DNA of 64,000 bases from Scatosoma sp045654025 (GTDB lineage Bacteria > Bacillota > Clostridia > Christensenellales > Borkfalkiaceae): the NCBI GenBank assembly GCA_045654025.1, contig JAZOMO010000044.1, positions 21,466-85,465 of the forward strand, read 5' to 3'. Below are positions 34,199 through 43,903 of this stretch, piece after piece; the stretch's first letter is position 1; each line of letters starts with the position of its first letter. The position numbers and the translations under genes were made by a program. The notes under the pieces are model-generated. The model was not told the origin of the DNA, did no database searches, and was given only the letters and a program-made list of their open reading frames with translations.

Positions 34199-35503
34199 AT
34201 GAAGTATACCACCAAAGCTGCTGAAAAAAGCACTGTAAAAATCACCATCAAGTTTGACGGTGAAGAATGGAAGAAGGCGTTGACCGACGCTTACATGAAG
34301 ACCAGACACAAGTACAACGTGAACGGCTTCCGCAAGGGCAAGGCTCCCAAGAACGTTATTGAAAACGCATATGGCAAGTCCGTATTCTATGAAGATGCGC
34401 TCAATCTTTTGATTGCTGAAAACTACGGCAAAATCGAAGAAAAAGAAAGCAAGAAGCGTGTTTTTGTTGGCGAACCTGAATTTGCACTTGATAAGTTCGA
34501 AGAAGACCTTATCTCCATCGTTGCAACCGTTCCCGTAAAACCCGAAGTAGAAATTTCCGCTTATACGGGTATGAAGATTGAAAAATATGCATATACTGTA
34601 AGCGATGCTGACGTTCAGGCTGAACTCGACAGATTGCTTGACAGAAACGCAAAGAGAGAAGAAGTGACTGATCGCGCTGCAGTAAACGGTGACATCACGA
34701 CGATTGACTTCGTTGGTACGGTTGACGGCGTTAAGTTTGACGGCGGCGAAGCTGAAGGCTATGACCTCGTTTTGGGCAGCGGCGCATTCATCCCTGGCTT
34801 TGAAGAACAGGTTGTTGGCATGAACGTTGGCGAAACGAAGGACGTAAACGTTACCTTCCCTGAAAACTACCAGGCGGCAGACTTGGCAGGCAAAGCAGCT
34901 GTGTTTGCAGTTACCTTGCATAAGATCCAGGCAAAGATATTGCCTGAGCTCACCGATGAGTTCATCAAGGGCGCAACCGGCGACGAAACGATTGCAGCTT
35001 ACAAGGAAAAGACTGCGGCAAGATTGCAGGAAAACTTGGATAGACGCGCAAACGACGCTACCGAAAACAGCATTTTGGAAGCAATCGCTTTGAACACCAA
35101 GGTAGAAATTCCTCAGGTTATGATCGAAAGAGAAATCGATACCCTCGTTAAGAGATTCGAATATCAGCTGATGTATCAGGGCTTGAAGCTTGCTGACTAC
35201 CTCTCCTTCTTGAAGGTATCCGAAGCAGACTTCAGAAAGAATTACCAAGATCAGGCTGAAAAGAACGTTAAGCATCAGCTTATCATCGCACAGATTATCG
35301 ATGCAGAAAAGATTGACGCAACGACCGAAGAAGTTGACGCAAAGATCGCTGCTCAGGCTGCTTCCGTGGACAAGTCCGCAGAAGAATACAAGAAGACGAT
35401 GGATCCCAGACAGATCGATTACCTTAAGAATGACGTTATCATCACGAAGTTGTTTGATTTCTTGAAGGCAAACAACGAAATGTACGTGGAGGAATCCAAA
35501 TAA
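34199..35503 (+). CDS. tig: Trigger factor
   Basis: A 434-residue ribosome-associated chaperone with N-terminal ribosome-binding domain (GFRKGKAPKNVIE), FKBP-like prolyl isomerase domain (about 150-245, DFVGTVDGVKFDGG) and helical C-terminal domain. The RBS is AGGAG. It overlaps clpP by one base, and tig-clpP-clpX is a common order. Confidence 0.97.
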   Translation: MKYTTKAAEKSTVKITIKFDGEEWKKALTDAYMKTRHKYNVNGFRKGKAPKNVIENAYGKSVFYEDALNLLIAENYGKIEEKESKKRVFVGEPEFALDKFEEDLISIVATVPVKPEVEISAYTGMKIEKYAYTVSDADVQAELDRLLDRNAKREEVTDRAAVNGDITTIDFVGTVDGVKFDGGEAEGYDLVLGSGAFIPGFEEQVVGMNVGETKDVNVTFPENYQAADLAGKAAVFAVTLHKIQAKILPELTDEFIKGATGDETIAAYKEKTAARLQENLDRRANDATENSILEAIALNTKVEIPQVMIEREIDTLVKRFEYQLMYQGLKLADYLSFLKVSEADFRKNYQDQAEKNVKHQLIIAQIIDAEKIDATTEEVDAKIAAQAASVDKSAEEYKKTMDPRQIDYLKNDVIITKLFDFLKANNEMYVEESK

Positions 35504-36093
35504 TGGAAAAGAACGTTCTCATCCCTTACGTTGTAGAGCGTACGTCTACGGGCGAACGCTCCTACGACCTGTATTCGAGACTGCTCGAAGACAGAATTAT
35601 CTTTTTAAGTGGTCCGATTGACGACAACGTGGCAAACACGGTGGTTGCTCAGTTGCTTTACCTGGAAGGTAAAGACCCTACGAAGGATATCTGTCTGTAT
35701 ATCAACTCTCCGGGCGGCAGTGTTTCGGCAGGTCTTGCTATTTACGATACGATGAACTACATCAAGTGCGACGTTTCCACCATCTGTATCGGTATGGCGG
35801 CATCGATGGGTGCGTTCCTTCTTTCCAGCGGTACGAAAGGTAAGCGTTATGCTTTGCCCAACTCGGAAATCATGATCCATCAGCCCCTTGGCGGCGCGCA
35901 GGGTCAGGCAAGCGATATCAAAATCCATGCCGAGCATATTCTTCGTACGAAGGCGAAGCTCAACCGTATCCTTTCGGAAAATTCCGGCAACGACCTTGCT
36001 ACCATCGAACGCGACACCGACCGTGACTACTACATGTCTGCGGAAGAAGCGCGTGCGTACGGCTTGATTGATAAGGTATTTGTAAGAAGATAA
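35503..36093 (+). CDS. clpP: ATP-dependent Clp protease proteolytic subunit
   Basis: A 196-residue serine protease with catalytic Ser101 (GMAASMGAF), His126 (MIHQPLGG) and Asp175 (in RDTDRDYY). It forms the tetradecameric barrel fed by ClpX. The ATG overlaps the last base of the tig stop (TAATG). Confidence 0.98.
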   Translation: MEKNVLIPYVVERTSTGERSYDLYSRLLEDRIIFLSGPIDDNVANTVVAQLLYLEGKDPTKDICLYINSPGGSVSAGLAIYDTMNYIKCDVSTICIGMAASMGAFLLSSGTKGKRYALPNSEIMIHQPLGGAQGQASDIKIHAEHILRTKAKLNRILSENSGNDLATIERDTDRDYYMSAEEARAYGLIDKVFVRR

Positions 36094-36100
36094 TTTTGAT

Positions 36101-36140
36101 AGCGTAAAGCCACCAACGATGAGGTTTTACGCTATTTTTC
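36101..36140 (+). terminator. Terminator or attenuator between clpP and clpX
   Basis: AGCGTAAA (36101-36108) pairs with TTTACGCT (36126-36133), then ATTTTT. The 17-nt loop is long, so partial readthrough into clpX is likely. Confidence 0.65.
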
Positions 36141-36185
36141 TAAATCACAGCAAGGCTATATCTCACAGCCTTATTAGGAGAATAT

Positions 36186-37415
36186 ATGTCAGAAAATAAA
36201 CACCGTTGTTCCTTCTGCGGAAGAGAACAGGAACAAACCAGCGAATTGATCGCAGGAAACGATGCTTTTATCTGCGAGGAGTGCGTTCGCATCTGCTTTG
36301 ATATGGTAGAATCGGCCGAGACGCAACCGCAGACGGAAGAAATCCCCCTCAAAAAGCCTGCGGAATTGAAGGCGGAGCTGGATAAATATATCGTTGGTCA
36401 GGACAAGGCAAAGCGCGTGCTTTCCGTTGCTGTCTACAACCACTACAAGCGTATCAACGCAGGCATGAAAAAATCGAAGGACGACGAAGTCGAAATTGAA
36501 AAGAGCAACGTACTGTTGCTCGGGCCTACGGGTAGTGGTAAAACGCTGCTTGCGCGCACCTTGGCGAAGATCATCGGCGTGCCCTTCGCAACGACGGATG
36601 CTACCACTTTAACCGAGGCTGGCTACGTGGGCGAGGACGTGGAAAATATCCTGTTGAAGCTTATTCAAAACGCTGACTTTAATATCGAAAAGGCGCAACG
36701 CGGTATCATCTATATCGATGAAATCGATAAGATTGCAAGAAAGGGCGAAAACGTTTCGATTACGCGCGACGTATCGGGCGAAGGCGTACAGCAAGCGCTC
36801 CTTAAAATCATCGAAAGCACGCAGGCGAACGTTCCCCCGACGGGCGGCAGAAAGCACCCCTCGCAGGAATGTCTGAAGATTGACACCACCAACATTTTGT
36901 TCATCTGTGGCGGTGCGTTTGTGGGTCTTGATAAGATTGTATCGGCAAGGACGGAAACTTCGTCGCTTGGATTTGGCGGTAAGGTAAAGCTTGGCGAAAA
37001 CGAGGCGGATTATTCGCTGTTAGAGGACGTACAGCCGCAGGATTTGACGAAGTTCGGGTTAATCCCCGAATTCGTGGGCCGTATTCCCATCGTCGTCAAT
37101 TTAGAGCCTTTAGACGAGAGCGCTTTGATGAAGATTTTGACCGAGCCGAAGAATGCGATTATCAAACAATACCAAAAGCTGGTGGGCTTGGACGGCGTAC
37201 AACTGACGGTAGAGGAAGATGCGGTGCGTGAAATCGCGCAGACTGCCATTCGATTAAAGACGGGCGCGCGCGGACTTCGTACCATCATCGAAGGGGTGAT
37301 GACGGAAGTGATGTATCAAATCCCTTCGGATGAAAACATCTCCGAGGTCATCCTCACCAAAGAGTGTATTTCAGCAAAAGCACAACCTAGAATTATCTAT
37401 AAGGAAGCGGTATAA
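36186..37415 (+). CDS. clpX: Clp protease ATP-binding subunit ClpX
   Basis: A 409-residue AAA+ unfoldase. The N-terminal zinc finger uses C8, C11, C30 and C33; Walker A is GPTGSGKT and Walker B IIYIDEIDKI. It unfolds substrates for ClpP encoded just upstream. Confidence 0.98.
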   Translation: MSENKHRCSFCGREQEQTSELIAGNDAFICEECVRICFDMVESAETQPQTEEIPLKKPAELKAELDKYIVGQDKAKRVLSVAVYNHYKRINAGMKKSKDDEVEIEKSNVLLLGPTGSGKTLLARTLAKIIGVPFATTDATTLTEAGYVGEDVENILLKLIQNADFNIEKAQRGIIYIDEIDKIARKGENVSITRDVSGEGVQQALLKIIESTQANVPPTGGRKHPSQECLKIDTTNILFICGGAFVGLDKIVSARTETSSLGFGGKVKLGENEADYSLLEDVQPQDLTKFGLIPEFVGRIPIVVNLEPLDESALMKILTEPKNAIIKQYQKLVGLDGVQLTVEEDAVREIAQTAIRLKTGARGLRTIIEGVMTEVMYQIPSDENISEVILTKECISAKAQPRIIYKEAV

Positions 37416-37432
37416 AACCGCTTTCTTTTTTT
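37405..37432 (+). terminator. Intrinsic terminator of clpX
   Basis: AAGCGGT (37405-37411) pairs with ACCGCTT (37417-37423), then CTTTTTTT; the stem overlaps the clpX stop codon. Confidence 0.75.
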
Positions 37433-37437
37433 ATAAA

Positions 37438-37469
37438 ATAAAAAAGCTTTGCTGTTTTGCAAAGCTTTT
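37438..37469 (-). terminator. Intrinsic terminator of holB-ricT
   Basis: AAAAGCTTTGC (37442-37452) pairs with GCAAAGCTTTT (37459-37469); the minus-strand copy continues into a T-rich tract. It is 5 bp past the ricT stop. Confidence 0.8.
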
Positions 37470-37473
37470 CTTA

Positions 37474-38322
37474 TTATTCTTCGTCGTCGTCTTTGATGGG
37501 GGCATTGCCTTTCTTAAAATGGATTTGCTCTACGGGGAAATCCTTGTAGATGAGACCGCCGTTTCTGTCGTCAATCTTGACCTTCACCGTCATCTTCAGC
37601 ATGTTCACCGATGCAACGATTCCTCTGCCGTCGGGAGAGCTTACTTCAGACCCTACCTTCGGTACTTTCTTGTACGCGTCTGCGTAATATTCGCTCTCAT
37701 AGCTAAGACAGCACATCAATCTGCCGCAAAGTCCGTTGATTTTCGCAGGGTTCAGCGCCAAGCCTTGCGTCTTCGCCATCTTGATCGTCACCTTCTTAAA
37801 TTCGGGCATATTGCCTGCGCAACAGCACACTCTGCCGCAAGGCGCAAGACCGCCAAGGTACTTCGTTTCGTCCCTCGTGCCCACCTGACGAAGCTCGATG
37901 CGGTGGTGGAAGGTCGTCGCCAAATCCTTGACCAGCTCTCTAAAGTCCACGCGCGTTGCAGAGGTGAAATAAAAGACGATTTTACTGCCGTCAAAGGCAT
38001 ATTCGCAATCGACCAGTTTCATCTCTAAGCCGTGTTTTGCAATCTTTTCACGGCATGTCTGCATTGCCTCGGGCTTTTTCGCCTCAGCCGCCGCGTAGAA
38101 ATCCTTGTCCTTTTGCGTAGCAATACGAATGATGGGCTTTAAGGGTTGTACCACCTCTTCGTCCTCAACCTCGCGGGTGGGGTATGCCACCCAAGCGTAT
38201 TCCAAGCCCTTCGCCGTTTCGACGATGACGGGCATGTTTCTTTCGTACACTTCCCCGTTTTTAGGGGCAAAATAATACAGCTTACCGCCGTTTTTAAATT
38301 TTATAACTACTACTTTTACCAT
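37474..38322 (-). CDS. ricT: PSP1-domain protein RicT (YaaT)
   Basis: A 282-residue PSP1 protein. Conserved cysteines in APCGRVCCCA and LCGRLMCCLSYE match the RicT subunit of the RicA-RicF-RicT iron-sulfur complex, which in B. subtilis supports RNase Y-dependent mRNA processing and the sporulation phosphorelay. It follows holB by 12 bp, the order seen in Bacilli. Confidence 0.92.
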   Translation of the reverse strand: MVKVVVIKFKNGGKLYYFAPKNGEVYERNMPVIVETAKGLEYAWVAYPTREVEDEEVVQPLKPIIRIATQKDKDFYAAAEAKKPEAMQTCREKIAKHGLEMKLVDCEYAFDGSKIVFYFTSATRVDFRELVKDLATTFHHRIELRQVGTRDETKYLGGLAPCGRVCCCAGNMPEFKKVTIKMAKTQGLALNPAKINGLCGRLMCCLSYESEYYADAYKKVPKVGSEVSSPDGRGIVASVNMLKMTVKVKIDDRNGGLIYKDFPVEQIHFKKGNAPIKDDDEE

Positions 38323-38334
38323 ATTGTTTCCTTA

Positions 38335-39309
38335 CTATTTTGTTAAAATACGCGCCATACACAGCTCGATACACTGCGCGAAGTTTGCATTGAATTGTAC
38401 CTCTTTTTCTACTGCCGACAGCCGTTCCTGCGCGTAGGAGAGGGCAGAGAATGAAAAGCGGTCTGCAATACGGGTAATCCGTCCCTGTTCGGGCGCAAGC
38501 AATAACTGCTTTGCGTTCCCAAGCTTGACAAACACCGCATCGCGGAAAATTAAACGCAAAATCGACACCAGCTCTTTTTTATTTTTGGTTGCGCCTGCCT
38601 GCTTTGCCGCAATCGGCAGACGGTCTATCTCGCATTCGCAAAGGTCGAAGGCATCGGACAGCAAAGTCTTATAATACCCTGCCTGCAACAAGCCTTCCGC
38701 TGTGCCTACACTGCCGCAAGAGAGCGCCGCCACCAGCTGTATTTCCTCTACGGTTGCGTTAATTTTTTCGTTTCGACGCAGACATGCCCCTACTTCTTCG
38801 ATAGAAAAGGGCGAAATTTCCAGTTTTTGCGTTCTAGATAACACCGTTTGTAGTACAGGGTAGACGGTTCTTGCCGACAGCAGGAACACAACCCCATCAT
38901 GCGGTTCTTCCAACACCTTTAACAGCTTGTTTTGCGCGGTGGGCAACGCCTCGTCGATACGGTCGATGAGAATAACTTTTTTCTCTCCCTCGACGGCGTG
39001 CACGAAACATTCCTCGATGATGCGCTCACATTCCTCTACGTTTAAGCGTTTTTCGTTTTTCGGGTACACGAGGCAGTCGGCGTACTTTTCTCCGTCAACG
39101 AGGCGCGTGATACGCTCGCTTTCGGGGTCGTCGTATCCACCAAAGCCTTTTTCCTCTGCATGAAAGAGGATTTTTGCCAACTCTTTGAGCGCCGTCTTCG
39201 TGTGCGTAGGGTCATCGTAAACAAGCAGGTACGCGTGGGAGAGCTTTCCCTCTTCCCTCTGCGCAAGTAAACGGGTATAAGCGGTTGTTTTTTGTAAAAT
39301 TTCCTGCAC
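38335..39309 (-). CDS. holB: DNA polymerase III delta-prime subunit
   Basis: A 324-residue clamp-loader subunit. KVLEEP and the SR-containing segment QTVLSRTQ are conserved. The usual P-loop is degenerate (YDDPTHTKTALK) and the zinc-binding cysteine cluster is missing. The start is a GTG with GGAG upstream. A promoter lies at 39362-39390. Confidence 0.85.
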   Translation of the reverse strand: MQEILQKTTAYTRLLAQREEGKLSHAYLLVYDDPTHTKTALKELAKILFHAEEKGFGGYDDPESERITRLVDGEKYADCLVYPKNEKRLNVEECERIIEECFVHAVEGEKKVILIDRIDEALPTAQNKLLKVLEEPHDGVVFLLSARTVYPVLQTVLSRTQKLEISPFSIEEVGACLRRNEKINATVEEIQLVAALSCGSVGTAEGLLQAGYYKTLLSDAFDLCECEIDRLPIAAKQAGATKNKKELVSILRLIFRDAVFVKLGNAKQLLLAPEQGRITRIADRFSFSALSYAQERLSAVEKEVQFNANFAQCIELCMARILTK

Positions 39310-39361
39310 CCCGTCTATCTCCTTTTCGCTTTTTGATTTTGTGATAAAGCTATTTCTTTAT

Positions 39362-39390
39362 AGTATAGCATATTTTTTACCTTTTTTCAA
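39362..39390 (-). promoter_or_regulatory. Sigma-A promoter of holB-ricT
   Basis: Minus strand: TTGAAA (39390-39385), 17 bp, TATACT (39367-39362). Confidence 0.7.
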
Positions 39391-39433
39391 GTGGTTAAGG
39401 GAAGATTTTTACAGTTATTTCTTTTATAAACGC

Positions 39434-39462
39434 TTGCCTTTCCTCTGGAAAGGTGGTATAAT
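39434..39462 (+). promoter_or_regulatory. Sigma-A promoter of the tyrosine-kinase pair
   Basis: TTGCCT (39434-39439), 17 bp, TATAAT (39457-39462). A hairpin (GCTTTTCTTTT/AAAAGAAAGC) follows in the leader at about 39475-39500. Confidence 0.75.
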
Positions 39463-39532
39463 GGTATACGGAGTGCTTTTCTTTTAGAAAAGAAAGCAAA
39501 AACGATTACATGGCTATATAAAGGAGAACACA

Positions 39533-40594
39533 ATGAACGAACAAGTCGAAAAAGAAGAATTTAGCTTGTTGGACTTATTAAAAGTCCTCTTGTCTAAAAT
39601 AAAGCTTCTCATTCTCGTATTGTTATGCGGTGGGTTATTGGGTGGCGCGTTTGGTTTCGCTACGTCCTATAACGTTTATTATTGGGGTACGACGTTGGAA
39701 TTTTACATCAACCCCGTACGTGACAAGGATTCTGAGACAGAACTTGGCGGCGGCTCTACCTACGGCGTTTACGGCGCGTACGGTAAAAACGTAATGGATA
39801 ATATCGTCCGTCTTCTCAACTCTGAAAGCTTTACGGAATTGATGATTCTAAACGGTAAATTAATCCCTGAAAAGGGTTGGGCTAATGAGGATGAATCCTA
39901 TTTGCTTTTAGACGAGAAGATTGATGCGGCTCAGCAGAAAATTGACGAATCTCTTGCAAAGCAAGCGGCTTACGAAGCGGATAAGACGGCAGAGAATAAA
40001 GAGGCATACGACCTTTCTGTAGCAGAGGCAAATAAGCAAATCAATGAAACTCTTTTCGCTTGGAGACAAACGAAAAAATATCATGAAACACTGAATCTTT
40101 ACATGGAATCGCTTAAATTCTCTTACATGCAGAGTGAAAAGGATTTAGATAACGCAATAGACTTGGCGCGTAGTTTCCTGTACGTTGAAATTTCCGTTTT
40201 AGGTGACAGCGATGAGAAATATCAGGATTTAGCGGCAGATTTGTTGCTCCGTGTACAATCGGAATTGCCTAAGTACGTGTGTGAAAAGATGATTGTTCCC
40301 GTCGAGTATAAGTCGACCAGCTGTACGCAGATCACAACCGTTACTGATATCCAGCTTATGAACGAAGGATACATTTTAAGACAATCTGTTAAGTTTGCTC
40401 TGCTTGCTGCTGCAATTGCTTTCGTTCTTGCTTGCGTTTTGGTGATTCTTATCGACAGAGCGGATAAGCGTGTCCGTGATTACGATACGATTCCCAGTCA
40501 GCTTAACGTTCCTCTTCTGGGCGTTATCCCCTCTATCGACGAGGAAGAGATAGCGTTCCAAAAACAAAACCAGCAAGTAGATAAGGAGGTGTAA
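39533..40594 (+). CDS. Wzz-type chain-length regulator / tyrosine-kinase activator
   Basis: A 353-residue membrane protein with two transmembrane helices (about 22-45 and 283-303) around a large extracytoplasmic region with coiled-coil segments (about 120-200), the Wzz/CapA/YveK layout. The proline-glycine motif after the second helix (LNVPLLGVIPSID) fits. In Firmicutes such proteins activate the cytoplasmic kinase encoded next and set exopolysaccharide chain length. No glycosyltransferase genes are nearby. Confidence 0.88.
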   Translation: MNEQVEKEEFSLLDLLKVLLSKIKLLILVLLCGGLLGGAFGFATSYNVYYWGTTLEFYINPVRDKDSETELGGGSTYGVYGAYGKNVMDNIVRLLNSESFTELMILNGKLIPEKGWANEDESYLLLDEKIDAAQQKIDESLAKQAAYEADKTAENKEAYDLSVAEANKQINETLFAWRQTKKYHETLNLYMESLKFSYMQSEKDLDNAIDLARSFLYVEISVLGDSDEKYQDLAADLLLRVQSELPKYVCEKMIVPVEYKSTSCTQITTVTDIQLMNEGYILRQSVKFALLAAAIAFVLACVLVILIDRADKRVRDYDTIPSQLNVPLLGVIPSIDEEEIAFQKQNQQVDKEV

Positions 40595-40596
40595 TT

Positions 40597-41421
40597 ATGG
40601 ATTTTTTTGATATGATAAAAATTCGCCGCCGTGCAAAAGATGCAAAGAAACGCGCACCTCGTCAGGCTTATCTGCTGGATAAGAATACACCGTTTGCTGT
40701 TACGGAAGCTTTTCGTAATTTAAAAGCGGCTCTTTCCGTTTCCATGCCTGCAAAGCAGGGTGGCTCCGTGCTCACTTTTACCTCCTCTTACCCTGAGGAC
40801 GGTAAGACGCTTGTTGCGGCGAACCTTGCATTGATGTTTGCAATGTCGGACGTGAAGGTTGTTTTGGTTGACGCTGATATCCGTAAAGGCAGAGTTTCGA
40901 AATTCTTTAAGTGTAAGCGCACCCCCGGTCTTAGTGATTATCTCTCTGGCCAGGCATCCTTAGATGAGGTTTTGCGCTATTCTGAAGTAAACGAAAACCT
41001 GTATTATATCACTTGCGGCACCCATTCCCCGAAGCCTTATGAATTGCTTGAAAGTGATTCTATGGTTTCCTTGTTAGACGAGCTGAAGTCTAAATTTGAC
41101 TACATCTTGATTGATACACCTCCTGTTTTGATGGTATCGGACGCTTTAGCGGTTGCGCCGAAGACGGATGGCGCGGTGCTTATTTGCAGACACAACGTTT
41201 CCTATATCTCCGACGTACAGCGCTCACTTTCAACGCTGCAGTTTGCGAAAGCAAACGTTTTAGGTGTCGTCGTCAACGATTACCATATGGCTACAGGTAA
41301 ATTATATAGCAATTATCGTGGCTATTATAATTACTCGAAATATTCCTACGTTTACGGCTATTCCAGAACGGAGGAAGAAGTGGAAGAACCTAATGCGCAG
41401 GAAGCAAAAACAGCAGAATAA
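40597..41421 (+). CDS. Bacterial tyrosine kinase, CpsD/CapB family
   Basis: A 274-residue BY-kinase. Walker A is SSYPEDGKT (K70), Walker A-prime is LVDADIRKG (91-99) and Walker B is YILIDTPPVL. The tail (about 230-255) is a tyrosine cluster with some ten tyrosines, the autophosphorylation site. It starts 2 bp after the modulator gene, which provides the activating membrane partner. Confidence 0.92.
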   Translation: MDFFDMIKIRRRAKDAKKRAPRQAYLLDKNTPFAVTEAFRNLKAALSVSMPAKQGGSVLTFTSSYPEDGKTLVAANLALMFAMSDVKVVLVDADIRKGRVSKFFKCKRTPGLSDYLSGQASLDEVLRYSEVNENLYYITCGTHSPKPYELLESDSMVSLLDELKSKFDYILIDTPPVLMVSDALAVAPKTDGAVLICRHNVSYISDVQRSLSTLQFAKANVLGVVVNDYHMATGKLYSNYRGYYNYSKYSYVYGYSRTEEEVEEPNAQEAKTAE

Positions 41422-41441
41422 TCCTTTGCCAAATAGGTATA

Positions 41442-41470
41442 AAAACGCCTCCGAAACGAGGCGTTTTTGT
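41442..41470 (+). terminator. Intrinsic terminator after the tyrosine kinase
   Basis: AAAACGCCTC (41442-41451) pairs with GAGGCGTTTT (41458-41467), then TTG. Confidence 0.85.
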
Positions 41471-41493
41471 GTAAAACCCACTTCCACAATCGG

Positions 41494-41522
41494 TTTAAAA
41501 GCGTATCTTTTTAGGTTATAAT
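41494..41522 (+). promoter_or_regulatory. Promoter of lon, very close to the start codon
   Basis: TTTAAA (41494-41499), 17 bp, TATAAT (41517-41522). The -10 box ends 6 nt before the lon ATG, so the transcript is predicted to be leaderless. No CIRCE or CtsR operator was recognised. Confidence 0.6.
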
Positions 41523-41528
41523 TTAAAT

Positions 41529-43859
41529 ATGAAAGACAATCAAGAGTTTCAAAAAATAAGGGAGCTGTCCGTTCCCTTAATTCCCCTTCGGGGAAAAATT
41601 GCATTTCCTCACACGTCCATCGTGTTTGAAGCGGGGAGAGAGCGTACTTTAAAGGCGGTTGAGCGTGCTTCCGAAAACGCAGACCGACTGCTGTTTATCG
41701 TTTCTCAAAAAGATAATAAGCGTAATGAGATTACGGCGGAAGATTTATATACCGTCGGTGTCGTTGCGCGCGTGCGCCAAATTTCCAAACTTCCCGGCGG
41801 TACGATTCGCGTTCACGCAGACGGGCTTTATCGCGCGAAAATTTCCGAATTTTTTAAGGATGAGCTCTACTTTTGGGCGCACGTTGTAGAGGTTACCTCA
41901 AAGCATGGGGACGAGGTTTTAACGGAGGCGTATTTCCGTACGGCAAAGGCGCTGGTTTCCGACGTTTTAGGTTCTGACGGAAAGATTCCAAAGGAGTTGT
42001 TGCAAAAAGCAGAGCTCTGCTCTGATCCCGATGAATATATTGATATTCTGCTCTCTTCTATGCGAGTGCGTGACGCCGTTAAGCAGAAGATTTTGGAAGA
42101 GCCTCGTGTTTTAGAGCGGCTGAAAATATTTGAGAAGTGTTTGAATGACGAGCTGGAAATTGCAAAAATCGAAAAGAAGATTGCAAACGCCGTCCGTCAA
42201 AGCATCGACAAAAACCAGAAGGAATACTTCCTTCGTGAACAGCTTCGCGCTATCCATGAAGAGCTGGGTGATACAGGTAAAGAGGAAGAGGAATATAAGC
42301 AAAAAATCCTCGATAAACAACTGCCTCCTGAGGTGGAAGAAAAGTGTTTAAAGGAAGTTTCTCGACTTGGTCGTATTCAGCCTTCTGCGCCCGAATACAC
42401 GATTATTACCACCTATTTAGACCAGGTTTTATCTCTGCCTTGGACAGAGGAAACGAAGGACACTGAAAAACTCTCCGACTGTGTTAAAGTACTGGAAAGC
42501 GACCACTATGGCTTAGAGAAAATCAAAGAGCGTATCACCGAATATTTGGCGGTGCTGAAGCTGACGGGGAATATGAAAGCCCCGATTTTGTGCTTAGTCG
42601 GCCCTCCTGGCGTTGGTAAGACGAGTATTGCAAGCTCGGTTGCGCGCGCGCTTAACCGTAAATTCGTGCGCATGAGCCTCGGCGGTGTCAAAGACGAGGC
42701 GGAAATCCGTGGTCACCGTAAAACGTACGTCGGTGCAATCCCTGGTAGAGTTCTGTATGCAATGCAAAACGCAGGCTCGATTAACCCCGTGTTCTTGTTG
42801 GATGAGATTGATAAAATTTCGTCTGATATGAGAGGTGATCCTGCGTCGGCTTTACTCGAGGTATTAGACCCTGAACAAAACCCGACTTTCCGCGACCGTT
42901 ATTTAGAAGTTCCTTACGACCTTTCCAAGGTGCTTTTCATCACGACGGCTAACTCTTTGGATACCATTCCAAAGCCACTCCTCGATAGAATGGAAATTAT
43001 CCGTCTTTCCGGCTACACCTTGCAGGAAAAGATGGAGATTGCAAAGCATTACCTTATTCCTAAGCAATTAAAAGCGAACGGAATCACCGAAAAACTGGCT
43101 TCGTTTACCGACGAAGGGTTGCAGACTTTGATTGAGGGATATACTTTAGAGGCAGGCGTGCGTACTTTGGAACGGACGGTTGGTTCCGTCTGCCGTAAGA
43201 TTGCGGTGAAGTATGCAGATCATAAGAAAATGCGCAAGGTTTTGATTACAAAAAAGAAGGTGATTGAGCTACTTGGCGCACCCATGTACGTATTGAACGA
43301 GGAAAAACGCCTCCCCGAGGTAGGGGCAGTGAACGGCCTTGCTTGGACGGCGTACGGCGGTACGACTTTGACCGTTGAGGCTACCAAGGTAGCAGGAAAG
43401 GGCGAAATTCTTCTGACAGGTAAGCTTGGCGACGTCATGAAGGAGTCCGCGAGAACGGCGCTCACCTTCGTCCGCGCAAACGCAGAAGCGTACGGGATTG
43501 ACAAGGATTTATTTGAAACGCATAACGTCCACGTGCACGTTCCTGAAGGGGCAACCCCGAAGGATGGACCTAGCGCAGGTATTACGATTGCCACGGCGAT
43601 TCTTTCCGTGTTCACAGGAAAACGAGTTCGCACCGACGTTGCGATGACAGGGGAAATCACTCTGCGTGGTAAAGTTCTGCCTATCGGCGGCTTAAAGGAA
43701 AAGGCGTTGGCGGCGGCGCGCGCTGGAATTTCTACGATTATCATTCCTAAAGCCAACGAGAGAGATATAAAAGACATTCCTGCAGAGATTGCAAAAACTC
43801 TGCGGTTCGTACTTGCAGAAAAGGTCAGCGAAGTCTTCGACGTCGCGATTGAAAAATAA
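41529..43859 (+). CDS. lon: ATP-dependent Lon protease
   Basis: A 776-residue LonA. The N-terminal substrate domain (about 10-205), AAA+ module with GPPGVGKT, and C-terminal protease domain with the Ser-Lys dyad (serine in KDGPSAG, lysine in GGLKEKALAA) are complete. The start at 41529 lacks a Shine-Dalgarno and is next to the -10 box. lon followed by ysxC is a typical Firmicutes order. Confidence 0.97.
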   Translation: MKDNQEFQKIRELSVPLIPLRGKIAFPHTSIVFEAGRERTLKAVERASENADRLLFIVSQKDNKRNEITAEDLYTVGVVARVRQISKLPGGTIRVHADGLYRAKISEFFKDELYFWAHVVEVTSKHGDEVLTEAYFRTAKALVSDVLGSDGKIPKELLQKAELCSDPDEYIDILLSSMRVRDAVKQKILEEPRVLERLKIFEKCLNDELEIAKIEKKIANAVRQSIDKNQKEYFLREQLRAIHEELGDTGKEEEEYKQKILDKQLPPEVEEKCLKEVSRLGRIQPSAPEYTIITTYLDQVLSLPWTEETKDTEKLSDCVKVLESDHYGLEKIKERITEYLAVLKLTGNMKAPILCLVGPPGVGKTSIASSVARALNRKFVRMSLGGVKDEAEIRGHRKTYVGAIPGRVLYAMQNAGSINPVFLLDEIDKISSDMRGDPASALLEVLDPEQNPTFRDRYLEVPYDLSKVLFITTANSLDTIPKPLLDRMEIIRLSGYTLQEKMEIAKHYLIPKQLKANGITEKLASFTDEGLQTLIEGYTLEAGVRTLERTVGSVCRKIAVKYADHKKMRKVLITKKKVIELLGAPMYVLNEEKRLPEVGAVNGLAWTAYGGTTLTVEATKVAGKGEILLTGKLGDVMKESARTALTFVRANAEAYGIDKDLFETHNVHVHVPEGATPKDGPSAGITIATAILSVFTGKRVRTDVAMTGEITLRGKVLPIGGLKEKALAAARAGISTIIIPKANERDIKDIPAEIAKTLRFVLAEKVSEVFDVAIEK

Positions 43860-43903
43860 GATTTTTAATTTTTATACTATAAAAAAAGGGGGGCAGGTAC
43901 GCT

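Noticed and set aside
43860..43903. Search for tRNA genes in intergenic gaps
   Set aside because: No gap contained a cloverleaf with a T-loop GTTCGA-type sequence.
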